From Kitasatospora indigofera (GTDB lineage Bacteria; Actinomycetota; Actinomycetes; Streptomycetales; Streptomycetaceae), in assembly GCF_014655955.1 (NCBI RefSeq), contig NZ_BNBO01000018.1:80057-144056 (forward strand): a stretch of 64,000 nt of DNA, written 5' to 3'. Within the stretch, counting starts at the first letter, position 1. Each line of letters opens with the position of its first letter. A model generated the notes under the pieces. It was not told where the DNA came from, made no database searches, and saw only the letters and a program-made list of their open reading frames with translations. Position numbers and translations under genes: made by a program. Positions 26,301 to 34,589 of the stretch are shown here, piece by piece.

Positions 26301-29195
26301 ATCATGAACCAGGCGGCGCAGGAGCTCGGCATCTCCGCCCCGATGGTCACCTCCGCCTTCGCGACCTCCACCCTGGGTGAACTCGCCGGGATGCTGGACG
26401 AGTTGGCCGAGACTGCGAACGGCAGCGAGGAGGCGCCGCGGATCGCGACCGGCGTCGCGCCCTGGGTCCGGGCGTTCGCCGTCGACCTCGTCCCGGCCCC
26501 GGCGGCGGCGCCGGCCCGGCCCGGGCAGACGCCCGGCCGGTGGCAGCTCTTCGCCCCGGAGCGGCACCCGCTGGCGGAGGCGCTGCGCCGTTCGCTGGAC
26601 GCGGCCGGCCTGGGCGGCGGGGTGCTGCTCTGCCTGCCGCGGGACTGCGGGCAGGAGCACGCGGCGCTGATGCTGAGCGCCGCGCGGGCCGCGCTGTCCA
26701 CGGGCGGCGGCGGCCGGTTCGTCGCGGTCGGCGACCGCCGCGGTGCGGCGGGCCTGGCCAAGACCCTGCACCTGGAGGCCCCCGGGGTCACCACCACGCT
26801 GGTCACCCTGCCGCTGCCGGACGACCTGGCGGACGCCGCCGCGCGGGAGCTGAGCACGCGGATCGCCGCGGACGTCGCCGGGACCTCCGGCTTCGCCGAG
26901 ATCCACTACGACCGGGAGGGCGTGCGCCGGGTCCCGGTGCTGCGGCCGCTGGCACCCGCCGCCGACGGGGCCGGACGCCCGGCGCTGGACGGCACCGACG
27001 TGCTGCTGGTGACCGGCGGCGGCAAGGGCATCACCGCCGAGTGCGCCCTGGAGCTCGCGCTCGACACCGGCGCCTCGATCGGCCTGCTGGGCCGCTCGGA
27101 CCCGGCGCAGGACGCCGAGCTGGCGGCGAACCTGGAGCGGATGACGGCCGCGGGCGTGGCGTTCCACTACGCGCGGGCCGACGTCACCTCCGCCGACGAG
27201 GTCAAGGACGCGGTCAGCGAGATCCGCACCGCGCTCGGGCCGGTCACCGCCGTGCTGCACGGCGCCGGCCGCAACGAGCCGCACGGCCTCGCCAACCTGG
27301 ACGAGTCCTCGTTCCGGCGCACCCTGGCCACCAAGATCACCGGCCTGGAGAACGTGCTGGCCGCGACCGACCCGGCCTCGCTGCGGCTGCTGGTCACCTT
27401 CGGCTCCATCATCGGCCGGGCCGGCCTGCGCGGTGAGGCGGACTACGCCACCGCCAACGACTGGCTCACCGACCTGACCCTGCGGGTGCAGGAGGACTAT
27501 CCGGACTGCCGCTGCCTGGCCCTGGAGTGGTCGGTGTGGTCGGGGGCCGGGATGGGCGAGCGGCTCGGCGTGCTGGAGGCGCTGATCCGCGAGGGCATCG
27601 AGCCGATCCCGACCGAGCAGGGCGTCGCGCTGCTCAAGCAGCTGCTCGCCGACCCGGCCGCGCCCACCGCGATGGTCGTGATGGGCCGGGCCGGCGGCCT
27701 GCCCACGCTCGACCTCGGCCGGCGCGAACTGCCGCTGCTGCGCTTCCTGGAGCGGCCGCAGGCGTACTACCCGGGCATCGAGCTGGTGGCCGACGCGGAC
27801 CTCTCCGCGGCCGGCGACCCCTACCTCTCCGACCACCTGCTCGACGGGGACCTGCTCTTCCCCGCCGTGCTGGGCATGGAGGCGATGTCGCAGGCCGGCT
27901 CGGCCCTGCTCGGGCTGCCGGGCGTGCCGACGCTGGAGGACATGGAGTTCCTGCGGCCGATCGTCGTCCCGGTCGGGGGCACCACCACCGTGCGGGTCGC
28001 GGTGCTGGCCAAGGAGGCCGGGACCGTCCAGGCGGTGATCCGCAGCAGCGAGACCGGCTTCCTGGCGGACCACTTCCGGGCGACCCTGCGCTTCGGCGCC
28101 CCGGCTCCCGAGGACGCCGGCCCCCGGCCGGTCGCCGAGGACGCCCCGCGGGTGCCGCTGGACCCGGCCCGTGACCTCTACGGCCCGGTGCTCTTCCAGG
28201 GCGGACGCTTCCAGCGCCTGCTCGGCTACCGGGAGCTGGCCGCCAAGGGCTGCGTCGCGGAGATCGCCACCGCCTCGACCGCACCCTGGTTCGCCGGCTA
28301 CCTGCCGGACGGCATGGTGCTGGCCGACCCGGGCACCCGGGACGCGCTGATGCACTCGATCCAGGCCTGCGTCCCGGACGCCACCCTGCTCCCGGTCAGC
28401 GTCCGGCGGCTGCACCTGGCCGCGCCGGCGAACGGGGCGACCGACAAGCAGGTCACCCTGCACGCCGTCGAGCGCTCCCGCGACGGTGACACCTATCTGT
28501 ACGACCTCGACGTGCGCGACCAGGCGGGCCTGCTGGTCGAGCGCTGGGAGGGCCTGGAGCTGCGGGCGGTGCGCAAGCAGGACGGCACCGGCCCCTGGCA
28601 CCCCGCGCTGCTCGGCGGCTACCTGGAGCGCCGCGCCGAGACGCTGCTGGGCACGCCCCTGCGGGGGGTCGTCCTGCCGGACGGCTACCGGCCCGCGGAG
28701 GGCGTGGCGGAGCGGCGGGAGCGGACGGCGGCCGCCGTCGCCTGGGCGCTCGGGCAGCAGACGCCGGTGCGCTACCGCCCGGACGGCCGGCCGGAGATCG
28801 ACGCCGGCCGGGTGTCCTCCTCGCACGGCGCGGGCGTCACCTTCACGGTGCTCGGGGCGGGCCCGGTGGGCTGCGACGTGGAGCCCGTGACGGACCGCTC
28901 GGCGGCCGACTGGGCCGCACTGCTCGGCCCGGACGGCTTCGCCCTGGCCGAGCTGCTGGCCACCGAGCAGGGCGAGGAGCTCTCCCCCGCGGCGGCCCGG
29001 GTCTGGGGCGCGACCGAGTGCCTGCGCAAGAACGGCCGTGCGCTGGCCGGCCTGACGCTGGCCGAGGCGCCGGACGTGCCGGAGCGCTGGGTGATGCTGC
29101 GGTCCGGCCAGGCGCTGATCGCGACCTTCCCGACGGCCCTGCACGGGGTCGACGTGCCGGTGATGTTCGCCCTGATGTCGGAAAGCGAGGACTGA
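23313..29195 (+). CDS. pksE: Enediyne iterative polyketide synthase PksE
   Basis: 1960-aa single-module iterative PKS that builds the conjugated polyene precursor of enediyne cores from malonyl-CoA. Domains in order: KS (about 1-470) with Cys218 in VDGACSSSL, His351 in EGHGTGTA and His391 in GNFGHTKAA; AT with Ser662 in GHSLGEV; ACP near 990 with LHLSSITVG (Ser991 probable); KR from about 1229 with TGGGKGIT and YATAN; DH near 1505 with SDHLLDGDLLFP; and a C-terminal PPTase with GCDVEP and WGATECLRKN, able to self-load the ACP. Length and order fit the family (about 1930-1960 aa). ATG 23313 overlaps unbU. No broken motif was found. Confidence 0.97.
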   Translation: MTTNPAKPTGIAVVGVACRYPDADSPDQLWQNVLTGRRAFRRLPDERMRAEDYYDPDPSAPDKFYSAKAAVIEGFEFDRVKHRVAGSTFRATDMTHWLALDTAARALEDAGFPLGAGLADANTGVIIGNTLTGEFSRANLMRLRWPYVRRTVGAALREQGWDDASLAGFLEGLEERYKSPFPPIGEDTLAGGLANTIAGRICNHFDFKGGGFTVDGACSSSLLSVATACDALVDGRLDVAIVGGVDLSIDPFEVIGFAKTGALATGEMKVYDKGSNGFWPGEGCGMLVLMRDQDARAEGRFRYASIAGWGYSSDGKGGITRPEASGHRLALQRAYATAGFGIETVSYFEGHGTGTAVGDATELRAFTEARRAADPDAPPAAISTVKGNFGHTKAAAGVAGLLKAILAVRHQVIPPATSHHDPHPELTGERPALRVPDQAELWPADAPIRAGVSSMGFGGINAHVVVEHADGVRKTGVGSTTRRLVASRQDVELLLLDADGMAELRGKVATLAGLTPRLSFAELGDLAATLQGDLADRRFRAAVVVADPEQAEQRFTKLLSLLDSGARSVLDPNGGVYLGNAGTDPRIGFLFPGQGAGRRGDGGALRKRFATVDELYRTHAQPAEGDLVATAVAQPRIVTASVAGLRVLSALGIEAVGAAGHSLGEVTALHWAGAMDEAALLRTAAARGRIMADASDGGGTMAGIAAEAALVEPLLAGEPVVIAGYNSPAQTVVSGPVAAVERVCAKAAAAGLGTARINVSHAFHSEAVAPAAEGLRAHLATEAFAPLTGRMLSTVTGGELPPEVDVVELLTRQVLDPVRFDEAVRALASDVDLLVEVGPGRVLRGLAGEIAPSVPTVSLESDSASLAGLLGAVAAAFALGAPVRHAELFRDRFTRPLPLDKEFRFFASPAESAPEGDFSFAGVRREALPAAPAAVATTAAPATATATAPATAEPGAGSLEVLLKLAADRAELPIEAVNPGINPLDELHLSSITVGQIMNQAAQELGISAPMVTSAFATSTLGELAGMLDELAETANGSEEAPRIATGVAPWVRAFAVDLVPAPAAAPARPGQTPGRWQLFAPERHPLAEALRRSLDAAGLGGGVLLCLPRDCGQEHAALMLSAARAALSTGGGGRFVAVGDRRGAAGLAKTLHLEAPGVTTTLVTLPLPDDLADAAARELSTRIAADVAGTSGFAEIHYDREGVRRVPVLRPLAPAADGAGRPALDGTDVLLVTGGGKGITAECALELALDTGASIGLLGRSDPAQDAELAANLERMTAAGVAFHYARADVTSADEVKDAVSEIRTALGPVTAVLHGAGRNEPHGLANLDESSFRRTLATKITGLENVLAATDPASLRLLVTFGSIIGRAGLRGEADYATANDWLTDLTLRVQEDYPDCRCLALEWSVWSGAGMGERLGVLEALIREGIEPIPTEQGVALLKQLLADPAAPTAMVVMGRAGGLPTLDLGRRELPLLRFLERPQAYYPGIELVADADLSAAGDPYLSDHLLDGDLLFPAVLGMEAMSQAGSALLGLPGVPTLEDMEFLRPIVVPVGGTTTVRVAVLAKEAGTVQAVIRSSETGFLADHFRATLRFGAPAPEDAGPRPVAEDAPRVPLDPARDLYGPVLFQGGRFQRLLGYRELAAKGCVAEIATASTAPWFAGYLPDGMVLADPGTRDALMHSIQACVPDATLLPVSVRRLHLAAPANGATDKQVTLHAVERSRDGDTYLYDLDVRDQAGLLVERWEGLELRAVRKQDGTGPWHPALLGGYLERRAETLLGTPLRGVVLPDGYRPAEGVAERRERTAAAVAWALGQQTPVRYRPDGRPEIDAGRVSSSHGAGVTFTVLGAGPVGCDVEPVTDRSAADWAALLGPDGFALAELLATEQGEELSPAAARVWGATECLRKNGRALAGLTLAEAPDVPERWVMLRSGQALIATFPTALHGVDVPVMFALMSESED

Positions 29196-29197
29196 GC

Positions 29198-29686
29198 ATG
29201 CAGCCGTTCTACGAGTACCGCCACCTCGTCGGTTTCGAGGAGACCAACCTGGTCGGCAATGTGTACTACGTCAACTACCTGCGCTGGCAGGGACGTTGCC
29301 GGGAGATGTTCCTGCGGGAGCTGGCCCCCGAGGTGCTGGCGGACATCCGCGACGACCTGAAGCTGTTCACCCTCAAGGTGGACTGCGAGTTCTTCGCGGA
29401 GATCACCGCCTTCGACGAGCTGTCGATCCGGATGCGGCTGCAGGACCTCACCCAGACCCAGATCGGCTTCGCCTTCGACTACGTCCGGCTGCCCGCCGGC
29501 GGCGGCGAGGAGCTGGTCGCCCGGGGTCAGCAGCGGGTCGCGTGCATGCGCGGGCCGAACAACGACACCCGGCCGACCAGGGTCCCGGAGCAGCTGCGCC
29601 TTGCCCTGGAGCCGTTCGCGGCGGTGCCGGCCGGCGCCGCCGCACGGGCCGCCGGGCAGCCCGTCCCCGTCCCGAGCGAGGCGTAG
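29198..29686 (+). CDS. Enediyne hot-dog thioesterase (E10/E7 type)
   Basis: 162-aa 4HBT-fold thioesterase that releases the polyene from PksE. The family signature HLVGFEETNLVGNVYYVNYL followed by RWQGRCREMFL is clear. ATG 29198 lies 2 bp after the pksE stop, so the two genes are one transcription unit. The C-terminal 25 residues are Ala/Pro-rich and probably disordered. PksE plus this enzyme is the minimal set known to give the linear heptaene in studied systems. Confidence 0.94.
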   Translation: MQPFYEYRHLVGFEETNLVGNVYYVNYLRWQGRCREMFLRELAPEVLADIRDDLKLFTLKVDCEFFAEITAFDELSIRMRLQDLTQTQIGFAFDYVRLPAGGGEELVARGQQRVACMRGPNNDTRPTRVPEQLRLALEPFAAVPAGAAARAAGQPVPVPSEA

Positions 29687-29689
29687 CCG

Positions 29690-30244
29690 ATGACCTCGAC
29701 CGACAGACTGCCCGCGGGCGGCCCCCCGGCCGCCCGGCCCGGCCGGCACCCGCGCCCCGCCCACGACCGGGGCGAACTGCGCGGCGTGCTGGGGAGGTTC
29801 GCCACCGGGGTCACCGTGCTCACGGCCGGCCGGACCGCCCCCCGGGGGATGACCGCCAACTCGTTCACCTCGGTCTCGCTGGACCCGGCGGTGATCCTGG
29901 TCTGCGTGCTGCGGACCGCCGCCGTGCACGAGACCATCCTGGCCGAGCAGGCCTTCGCCGTCTCGGTGCTCTCGGGCACCCAGGAGAAGGCGGCCCGGCA
30001 CTTCGCGGACCGCCACCGGCCCCGCGGCGCCCAGGAGTTCGAGGCCGTGGAGACGGTCCCCGGCCGGTTCACCGGGGCACCCGTGCTGGTCGGGGCGCAG
30101 GCCTGGCTGGAGTGCGAGCTGACCGCCGAGTACGACGGCGGCGACCACTCGATCTTCCTCGGCTCGGTGCTGGACATCGGCCGCGGGCCGGCCGACGACC
30201 CGCTGCTCTACTTCGCGGGCGGCTTCCACCGGTTGGACGACTGA
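29690..30244 (+). CDS. Flavin reductase (enediyne E6-like)
   Basis: 184-aa flavin-reductase-like FMN-binding protein supplying reduced flavin to a monooxygenase. Typical motifs are LGRFATGVTVLTA, GMTANSFTSVSLDPAVILVC and the C-terminal YFAGGFHRL. The ATG is 3 bp after the thioesterase stop. SgcE6 in the C-1027 locus is a flavin reductase of this type. No obvious flavin-dependent halogenase or hydroxylase partner lies in the island, so the partner may be outside the cluster. The operon ends at a strong hairpin. Confidence 0.92.
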   Translation: MTSTDRLPAGGPPAARPGRHPRPAHDRGELRGVLGRFATGVTVLTAGRTAPRGMTANSFTSVSLDPAVILVCVLRTAAVHETILAEQAFAVSVLSGTQEKAARHFADRHRPRGAQEFEAVETVPGRFTGAPVLVGAQAWLECELTAEYDGGDHSIFLGSVLDIGRGPADDPLLYFAGGFHRLDD

Positions 30245-30261
30245 CCGACCGCCCCGCCCCT

Positions 30262-30303
30262 GAAGGAGCCCCCCGGCCGTGCACCCGGCCGGGGGGCTCC
30301 TTC
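30262..30303. terminator. Bidirectional terminator between flavin reductase and P450
   Basis: Perfect 17-bp stem (30262-30278 with 30287-30303) and 8-nt loop, 18 bp after the flavin reductase stop and 16 bp before the convergent P450 end. Confidence 0.88.
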
Positions 30304-30318
30304 ATGGGCGGGACCGGG

Positions 30319-31692
30319 TCAGTCGACCGGGTGCACGGTCATCGGCAGACCGCCCTGGACCCGCAGGGTCAGCATCGGCTCCGGCCGGACCACGTGGCCC
30401 GGGGCCTTCGCCAGCTTCAGCTCACGGACGACGGCCGCGATCACCACCGTCGCCTCCAGCAGACCCAGGCTGCTGCCCACGCAGTAGCGCGGGCCGGCGC
30501 CGAACGGGATGTAGCTGTACCGGTGCCGGCCGCCCGCGCGGTCCGGCGCGAACCGCTCCGGGTCGAAGCGGTCCGGCGCCTCCCAGAACTCGGGGTGGCG
30601 GTGCAGCGTGTACGGGCAGATCAGCACCTCGGCGCCGGCCGGCACGTGGAACCCGCCGATCTCGTCCTCCTGCTGCGCCTTGCGGGGCAGGATCCAGACC
30701 GGCGGGTGGAGCCGCATCACCTCCTCCAGCACCATCGAGGTGTAGGTCAGCCGGTGCAGGTCCTCGGGGGTCGGCTGGCGGTCCCCCAGCACGCTCACCA
30801 CCTCGTCGTGCACCTTCTGCCACACCAGCGGGTGCTGGTCGAGCTCGGTGAAGGTCCAGCTGAGGGTGGAGGCGGTGGTCTCGTGCCCGGCCAGCAGCAG
30901 GGTCACCAGCTCGTCGCGCATCCGCTGCCGGCGGACGGCCTCGTCCGGTTCGGCGGCGGTCGCCTCGATCAGGCGGGAGAGCACGTCGTCGCCGTCCTCG
31001 CCGGGGTTGGCGGCGCGTTCGGCGGCCAGCGCCGCCGTGATCCGCTCCAGGTCGGCCCGGGCCCGGCGGAACTTGCGCTGCTGGGGCAGCGGCAGCCAGG
31101 ACGGGACGGCGCTGAGCGACATCATCTCGAAGATCGCCTGGTCCTGGACGACCTCGAAGGACTCCCCGATGGACTCGTAGGCGCCCAGGTCCGCGTCGAG
31201 CAGGGTGCGGCCGAGGATGCCCAGGGTGAGCCCGGTCATCTCCTCCCGGATGTCGACCGGGCCGGTGCCGGCGCGGGCCCGCAGCCGGGCGACCAGCTTG
31301 GCCGCCTCCTCCGCGATCACCCCGGTCTGCCGGTTGATCCGGCGCGGCTGGAAGACCGGCTGGATGACCTTGCGCTGGGTGCGCCACAGCTCACCCTCGC
31401 TGGTCAGCAGCCCGTCGCCGAGCGCCCGGCGGGCGTGCACCAGGCCGATCCCCTTGTGGTAGTTGGCCGCGTTGTCGGCCAGCACCCGCTTGGCGTGGTC
31501 CGGGTGGTTGAAGAAGAACAGCGTCTTCGGGCCCAGCGGCAGCCGGACGGCGTCGCCGTAGCGCAGCGCCGCCGAGGTCATCACGGTGAGCCGGTCGCGC
31601 GCCATGCTGGCCAGCAGGGCCGGGGCCCGGCGGGCCGGCGGGCCGGGCGGGAGCCGCCGGGCCCGGGTGCGCGCGGCGTCGGGGGCGCTCAT
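30319..31692 (-). CDS. Cytochrome P450 in the enediyne island (E7-like candidate)
   Basis: 457-aa P450 of the CYP4/CYP102-like long bacterial type. It has the I-helix LLLAGHETTASTL, the K-helix EEVMRLHPPVW and the heme loop FGAGPRYCVGSSL with Cys404. ATG 31692 overlaps the unbL stop (ATGA), so the two form one operon. SgcE7 in C-1027 is a P450; this gene is a natural counterpart, perhaps oxidising the polyene-derived core. No redox-partner gene is adjacent. Confidence 0.92.
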   Translation of the reverse strand: MSAPDAARTRARRLPPGPPARRAPALLASMARDRLTVMTSAALRYGDAVRLPLGPKTLFFFNHPDHAKRVLADNAANYHKGIGLVHARRALGDGLLTSEGELWRTQRKVIQPVFQPRRINRQTGVIAEEAAKLVARLRARAGTGPVDIREEMTGLTLGILGRTLLDADLGAYESIGESFEVVQDQAIFEMMSLSAVPSWLPLPQQRKFRRARADLERITAALAAERAANPGEDGDDVLSRLIEATAAEPDEAVRRQRMRDELVTLLLAGHETTASTLSWTFTELDQHPLVWQKVHDEVVSVLGDRQPTPEDLHRLTYTSMVLEEVMRLHPPVWILPRKAQQEDEIGGFHVPAGAEVLICPYTLHRHPEFWEAPDRFDPERFAPDRAGGRHRYSYIPFGAGPRYCVGSSLGLLEATVVIAAVVRELKLAKAPGHVVRPEPMLTLRVQGGLPMTVHPVD

Positions 31693-32669
31693 GCGACCAC
31701 GTCGCCCTGGGCGACCAGCTGTTCGGCGATCCGCCGGCGCCACACCTCGTACGCGGGCACCGCGCCGTCCACCACCGGGACGGGCCGGGCCTTGTCGCAC
31801 AGCGCGGCCGCCTGCTGCGGCGTCAGGTCGCAGAAGAACCGCGCCGCGAGTTCGGTGTGCGGGGTGACCAGGCCGGCCTCCACCCGCGCGGTGGCGGCGA
31901 AGGCGGAGGCCTGGGCGACCTGCGGGCGGTGCCGGCCGGCCCGCCGCAGGAAGACCTGCAGCTCGGACTCGTCGCCGCCGCCCGCGTACGTCGCGGCCAG
32001 CCCGGCGCCGCTGTAGAGGTCCTGCCGGCGGGACTCGGGGAACCGGTCGATCAGGTCGGCCACCACGTCGGGGGCGGAGCCGCCGACGAACCACATGGCG
32101 CGGCCGATGCCCTGGTCGAGCGCACGGTCCGAGTAGCCGGCCGGGCCGCCCTTCGGCCACGGGAAGCCGCGCTCCTGGTAGTGCTCGTGCACGTACTTGC
32201 GGGTGTGGAAGTACGCCTGGTGGAACCCGTAGCCGTCCAGCACCAGCCAGCGCAGCAGCGGGTCCGGCGGGCTGACCGCCGCCCACCGGAACCGCGGCAG
32301 CCGGGCCATCGCCCAGCCCACGCCGACGTAGACCATGTAGCTGTGGTGGCGGCCGCGGCCGGCGAGCAGGTCGGCCACCTTGCGGCCGTTGCCGAGGCCG
32401 AGGCCGTCCAGCATCGCGGCGCCCATTCCGGCGCCCTCGTAGGCGAATCCCCGGAATTGCTCGGGAATCCCCTCCAACCGGGTCTCGGCGTCGGCGACCG
32501 TCCGCGCCTCCATCACGTAGGCGTAGCCGGTGAGAAAGGTCGCGCCGACCGTCTCCAGGAGGTCCCTGGATTCCGCGCTCTTCTCGTGGAAGCCCCGCTT
32601 GGAAAGCAGTGTTTCCGAATGATCTGGGGTCAGAATGCGGCGCCTGAGCGCACGCCAGGAACCCGTCAT
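31689..32669 (-). CDS. unbL: UnbL, enediyne-cassette DUF1702 protein (E3)
   Basis: 326-aa protein of the DUF1702/UnbL family, rich in His and Arg. Features include RFRGFAYEGAGMGAAMLDG-like FRGFAYEGAG near residue 70, RGRHHSYMVYVGVGWAMARL and LDGYGFHQAYFHTRKYV, which contribute conserved His. ATG 32669 follows GGAGG at 7-nt spacing. In most enediyne loci unbL leads the unbV-unbU-pksE-TE operon. Here it is on the other strand with a P450, 3 kb downstream. Function is unknown, though it is part of the conserved core. Confidence 0.9.
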   Translation of the reverse strand: MTGSWRALRRRILTPDHSETLLSKRGFHEKSAESRDLLETVGATFLTGYAYVMEARTVADAETRLEGIPEQFRGFAYEGAGMGAAMLDGLGLGNGRKVADLLAGRGRHHSYMVYVGVGWAMARLPRFRWAAVSPPDPLLRWLVLDGYGFHQAYFHTRKYVHEHYQERGFPWPKGGPAGYSDRALDQGIGRAMWFVGGSAPDVVADLIDRFPESRRQDLYSGAGLAATYAGGGDESELQVFLRRAGRHRPQVAQASAFAATARVEAGLVTPHTELAARFFCDLTPQQAAALCDKARPVPVVDGAVPAYEVWRRRIAEQLVAQGDVVA

Positions 32670-32856
32670 GTTTTTTCCTCCGGGGATCGGAGCTGCTATT
32701 GGGCGCAGCTCTCCAACCGAAATCCTTGCGGTCCGCCCGAAGGGCCGTCTACTTCGAACGTGCCCAGCCGAGAGCACGACGGAAGAAGCCGCGGCGGCTC
32801 CGGCCCCCCCAGAATCAAGCCGTCCCGCACCGCCCCTCCAGAGGAAGAACACCTAC
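32670..32856. promoter_or_regulatory. Divergent control region between unbL and a membrane-protein gene
   Basis: This 187-bp spacer carries an inverted repeat GAGCTGC (32690-32696) / GCAGCTC (32705-32711) just upstream of the unbL ribosome site. It may act as an operator or leader hairpin. Promoter hexamers could not be assigned. Confidence 0.4.
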
Positions 32857-33834
32857 GTGAGTGATCTCAAGCGTGCGCCGGAGCCCGTCACCGAGGCCCC
32901 CCGTACCTCGCTCTTCGTCAGTGGGAGCTTTCCGCGCCGCCGCGGACTCCTGGTACTGCTCAGCGCCGCTTTCGCCCTGTTCCTCTCCTACGCGTGGTCC
33001 TCGAAACTGGTCGACACCGAGATCGGCGTCAACACGGCCAACGCGCTGCTCGGCCACGACGCCCACAAGACACCGATCGCGGGTGTCGCGTCGGGCGTGC
33101 TGTTCGCGTTCGTGACCGGCCTGGCCGGCTCCTTCACGGCCTGCAACATCGCCGTGTTCGGCGCGGTGGGCCCGATGGTGGGCCGGGCCGGCTCGCGCCG
33201 GGAGAAGCTCCTGCAGACGGCACGGCCGCTGGCCTGGATGGCGGCGGGCATGATCCCGGTGTCCGCCGCGTACGGCGCGCTGGTCGGGTTCGTCGGCACC
33301 CGGATGCCGCAGTTCTCGACGGCCACGGCGGCGCCCGGCACCATCTCGGCGCGCAGCGCCCAGTCGATGATCGCCTTCGGTCTGATCGGGCTGGCCATGA
33401 TCGTGCTGGGGCTGGCCGCGGCGGGCGTGGTCAAGGACCCGCTGGGCCCACTGTCCCGGCGGTTCCCGAACGCGCCGATGGTGGTGCTGGGCGCGCTGGT
33501 CGGCGGGTTCCTGATCGGGCGCCCGTACCCGCTGTTCCGCGATCTCTTCCGGCACGCCGCCACCACGCACAACCCGCTGTACGGCGCCGCGGCCTTCACC
33601 CTGCAGTCGCTCGGCAACATCCTGGTGATGTCGGTGCTGGTGGTGGCGCTGACGTACGGGCTGGGCGGACGGCTGCAGCGCTGGCTGTCGGCCTCGCCCG
33701 GCCGGGTGGCGGCGGTGACGGCCGCGGCCTTCCTGGTGGCCGGCGTCTTCACGCTGGTGTACTGGGACGTGCGGATCCTGGGCCGGCTGGGCTACATCTG
33801 GTGGCCCACGGCGCCCTGGAACGCCCCGCACTGA
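32857..33834 (+). CDS. Seven-helix membrane protein, possibly CcdA/DsbD-like
   Basis: 325-aa integral membrane protein. GTG 32857 lies 9 nt after GAGGAAG. About seven spans are visible, e.g. LLVLLSAAFALFLSYAW, MIAFGLIGLAMIVLGLAAAG and LVVALTYGLGG. The second and third spans hold GLAGSFTACNIAVFGAVGPM, which recalls the Cys/Pro-bearing helix of CcdA/DsbD thiol-electron carriers but with only one Cys. Divergent from unbL, it could move electrons, sulfur or product. Family not certain. Confidence 0.7.
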   Translation: MSDLKRAPEPVTEAPRTSLFVSGSFPRRRGLLVLLSAAFALFLSYAWSSKLVDTEIGVNTANALLGHDAHKTPIAGVASGVLFAFVTGLAGSFTACNIAVFGAVGPMVGRAGSRREKLLQTARPLAWMAAGMIPVSAAYGALVGFVGTRMPQFSTATAAPGTISARSAQSMIAFGLIGLAMIVLGLAAAGVVKDPLGPLSRRFPNAPMVVLGALVGGFLIGRPYPLFRDLFRHAATTHNPLYGAAAFTLQSLGNILVMSVLVVALTYGLGGRLQRWLSASPGRVAAVTAAAFLVAGVFTLVYWDVRILGRLGYIWWPTAPWNAPH

Positions 33835-33849
33835 CCCGAGCGGCACCTC

Positions 33850-33882
33850 GGCGGACCTGGGCGCGACGCGCTCAGGTCCGCC
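33850..33882. terminator. Bidirectional terminator
   Basis: 10-bp perfect stem (33850-33859 with 33873-33882) between the converging membrane-protein and TetR genes. The right arm overlaps the TetR stop region. Confidence 0.6.
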
Positions 33883-34513
33883 GTCCGCGTGCCCGCTCCA
33901 GCGAGGCCAGGGTCTGCGCCGGGTCGGCGCCGGCGCCCATCAGCAGCCCGCCGACCTGGGCCTCGAAGCAGGTGTCCGCGTCGTTCGGCGGGATCAGGTA
34001 ACCGCCGAGTTCGAGGGTGACCAGCCCGTGCAGGGCGATCCAGAGCTGGTGGGCCACGGACTGCGGGTCGCCGGGCCGCAGCCGTCCGGTCTCCATGCAG
34101 CGGCCGACGGCGCGGATCAGGGTCTCCAGGGTGTACCGCCCGTGCTGGCGGTCCTCGTCGGCGAGCGAGAAGCTGCCGAGCACGGAGCCGCCGAACATCA
34201 CGTTGTAGAGGTTGCGGTGCTCCAGGGCGTTGCGGCGGTAGGCCCAGCCGAGCACGGCCACGTCGGCGACCGGGTCCTCGCTCTCGCGGACCTCGGTGAG
34301 GCTGCGGTTGAGGTAGCTGAAGCCCTCCCGGACCATCGCCCGGACCAGGTCGCCCTTGCCGCCGAAGTGCGTGTAGACCGCCATCGTGGAGGTGCCCACC
34401 TCGGCGGCCAGCCGGCGGGTGGACAGCGCCTTCGGGCCCTCCTCCGCGAGCAACCTCGCGGCAGCCTCCACGAGTTGCGGTCCTAGCGTGGGGTCGATCT
34501 GACGTGGGCTCAC
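33872..34513 (-). CDS. TetR-family transcriptional regulator
   Basis: 213-aa regulator. The N-terminal HTH is ALSTRRLAAEVGTSTMAVYT followed by HFGGKGDLVRAMV. The C-terminal ligand domain includes RNLYNVMFGG and HQLWIALHGLVTLELGG. GTG 34513 is preferred because GAGAGG sits 8 nt upstream; an in-frame ATG at 34522 abuts that site too closely. It is divergent from the carotenoid-oxygenase gene, with palindromes between them, so it probably represses that gene and itself. Confidence 0.88.
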   Translation of the reverse strand: MSPRQIDPTLGPQLVEAAARLLAEEGPKALSTRRLAAEVGTSTMAVYTHFGGKGDLVRAMVREGFSYLNRSLTEVRESEDPVADVAVLGWAYRRNALEHRNLYNVMFGGSVLGSFSLADEDRQHGRYTLETLIRAVGRCMETGRLRPGDPQSVAHQLWIALHGLVTLELGGYLIPPNDADTCFEAQVGGLLMGAGADPAQTLASLERARGRRT

Positions 34514-34589
34514 CCTTGACATCCTCTCACGGCCGCGCGAACCTTGACACAACAGTGTTATATAACGTCGATATGCAAGGAGACGCCGG
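34514..34589. promoter_or_regulatory. TetR / carotenoid oxygenase intergenic promoter and operator
   Basis: Contains TTGACA (34544-34549) in the rightward direction, followed by two overlapping palindromes: AACA-G-TGTT (34551-34559) and GTTATATAAC (34557-34566). The palindromes cover the likely -10 region, as expected for a TetR operator. AAGGAG precedes the ATG at 34590. Confidence 0.65.

Noticed and set aside
23145..29144. Very long open frame antisense to pksE (nearly 2000 codons)
   Set aside because: It mirrors the GC-rich third positions of pksE; composition is Gly/Arg/Gln-rich with no domain, and pksE is fully explained on the plus strand.
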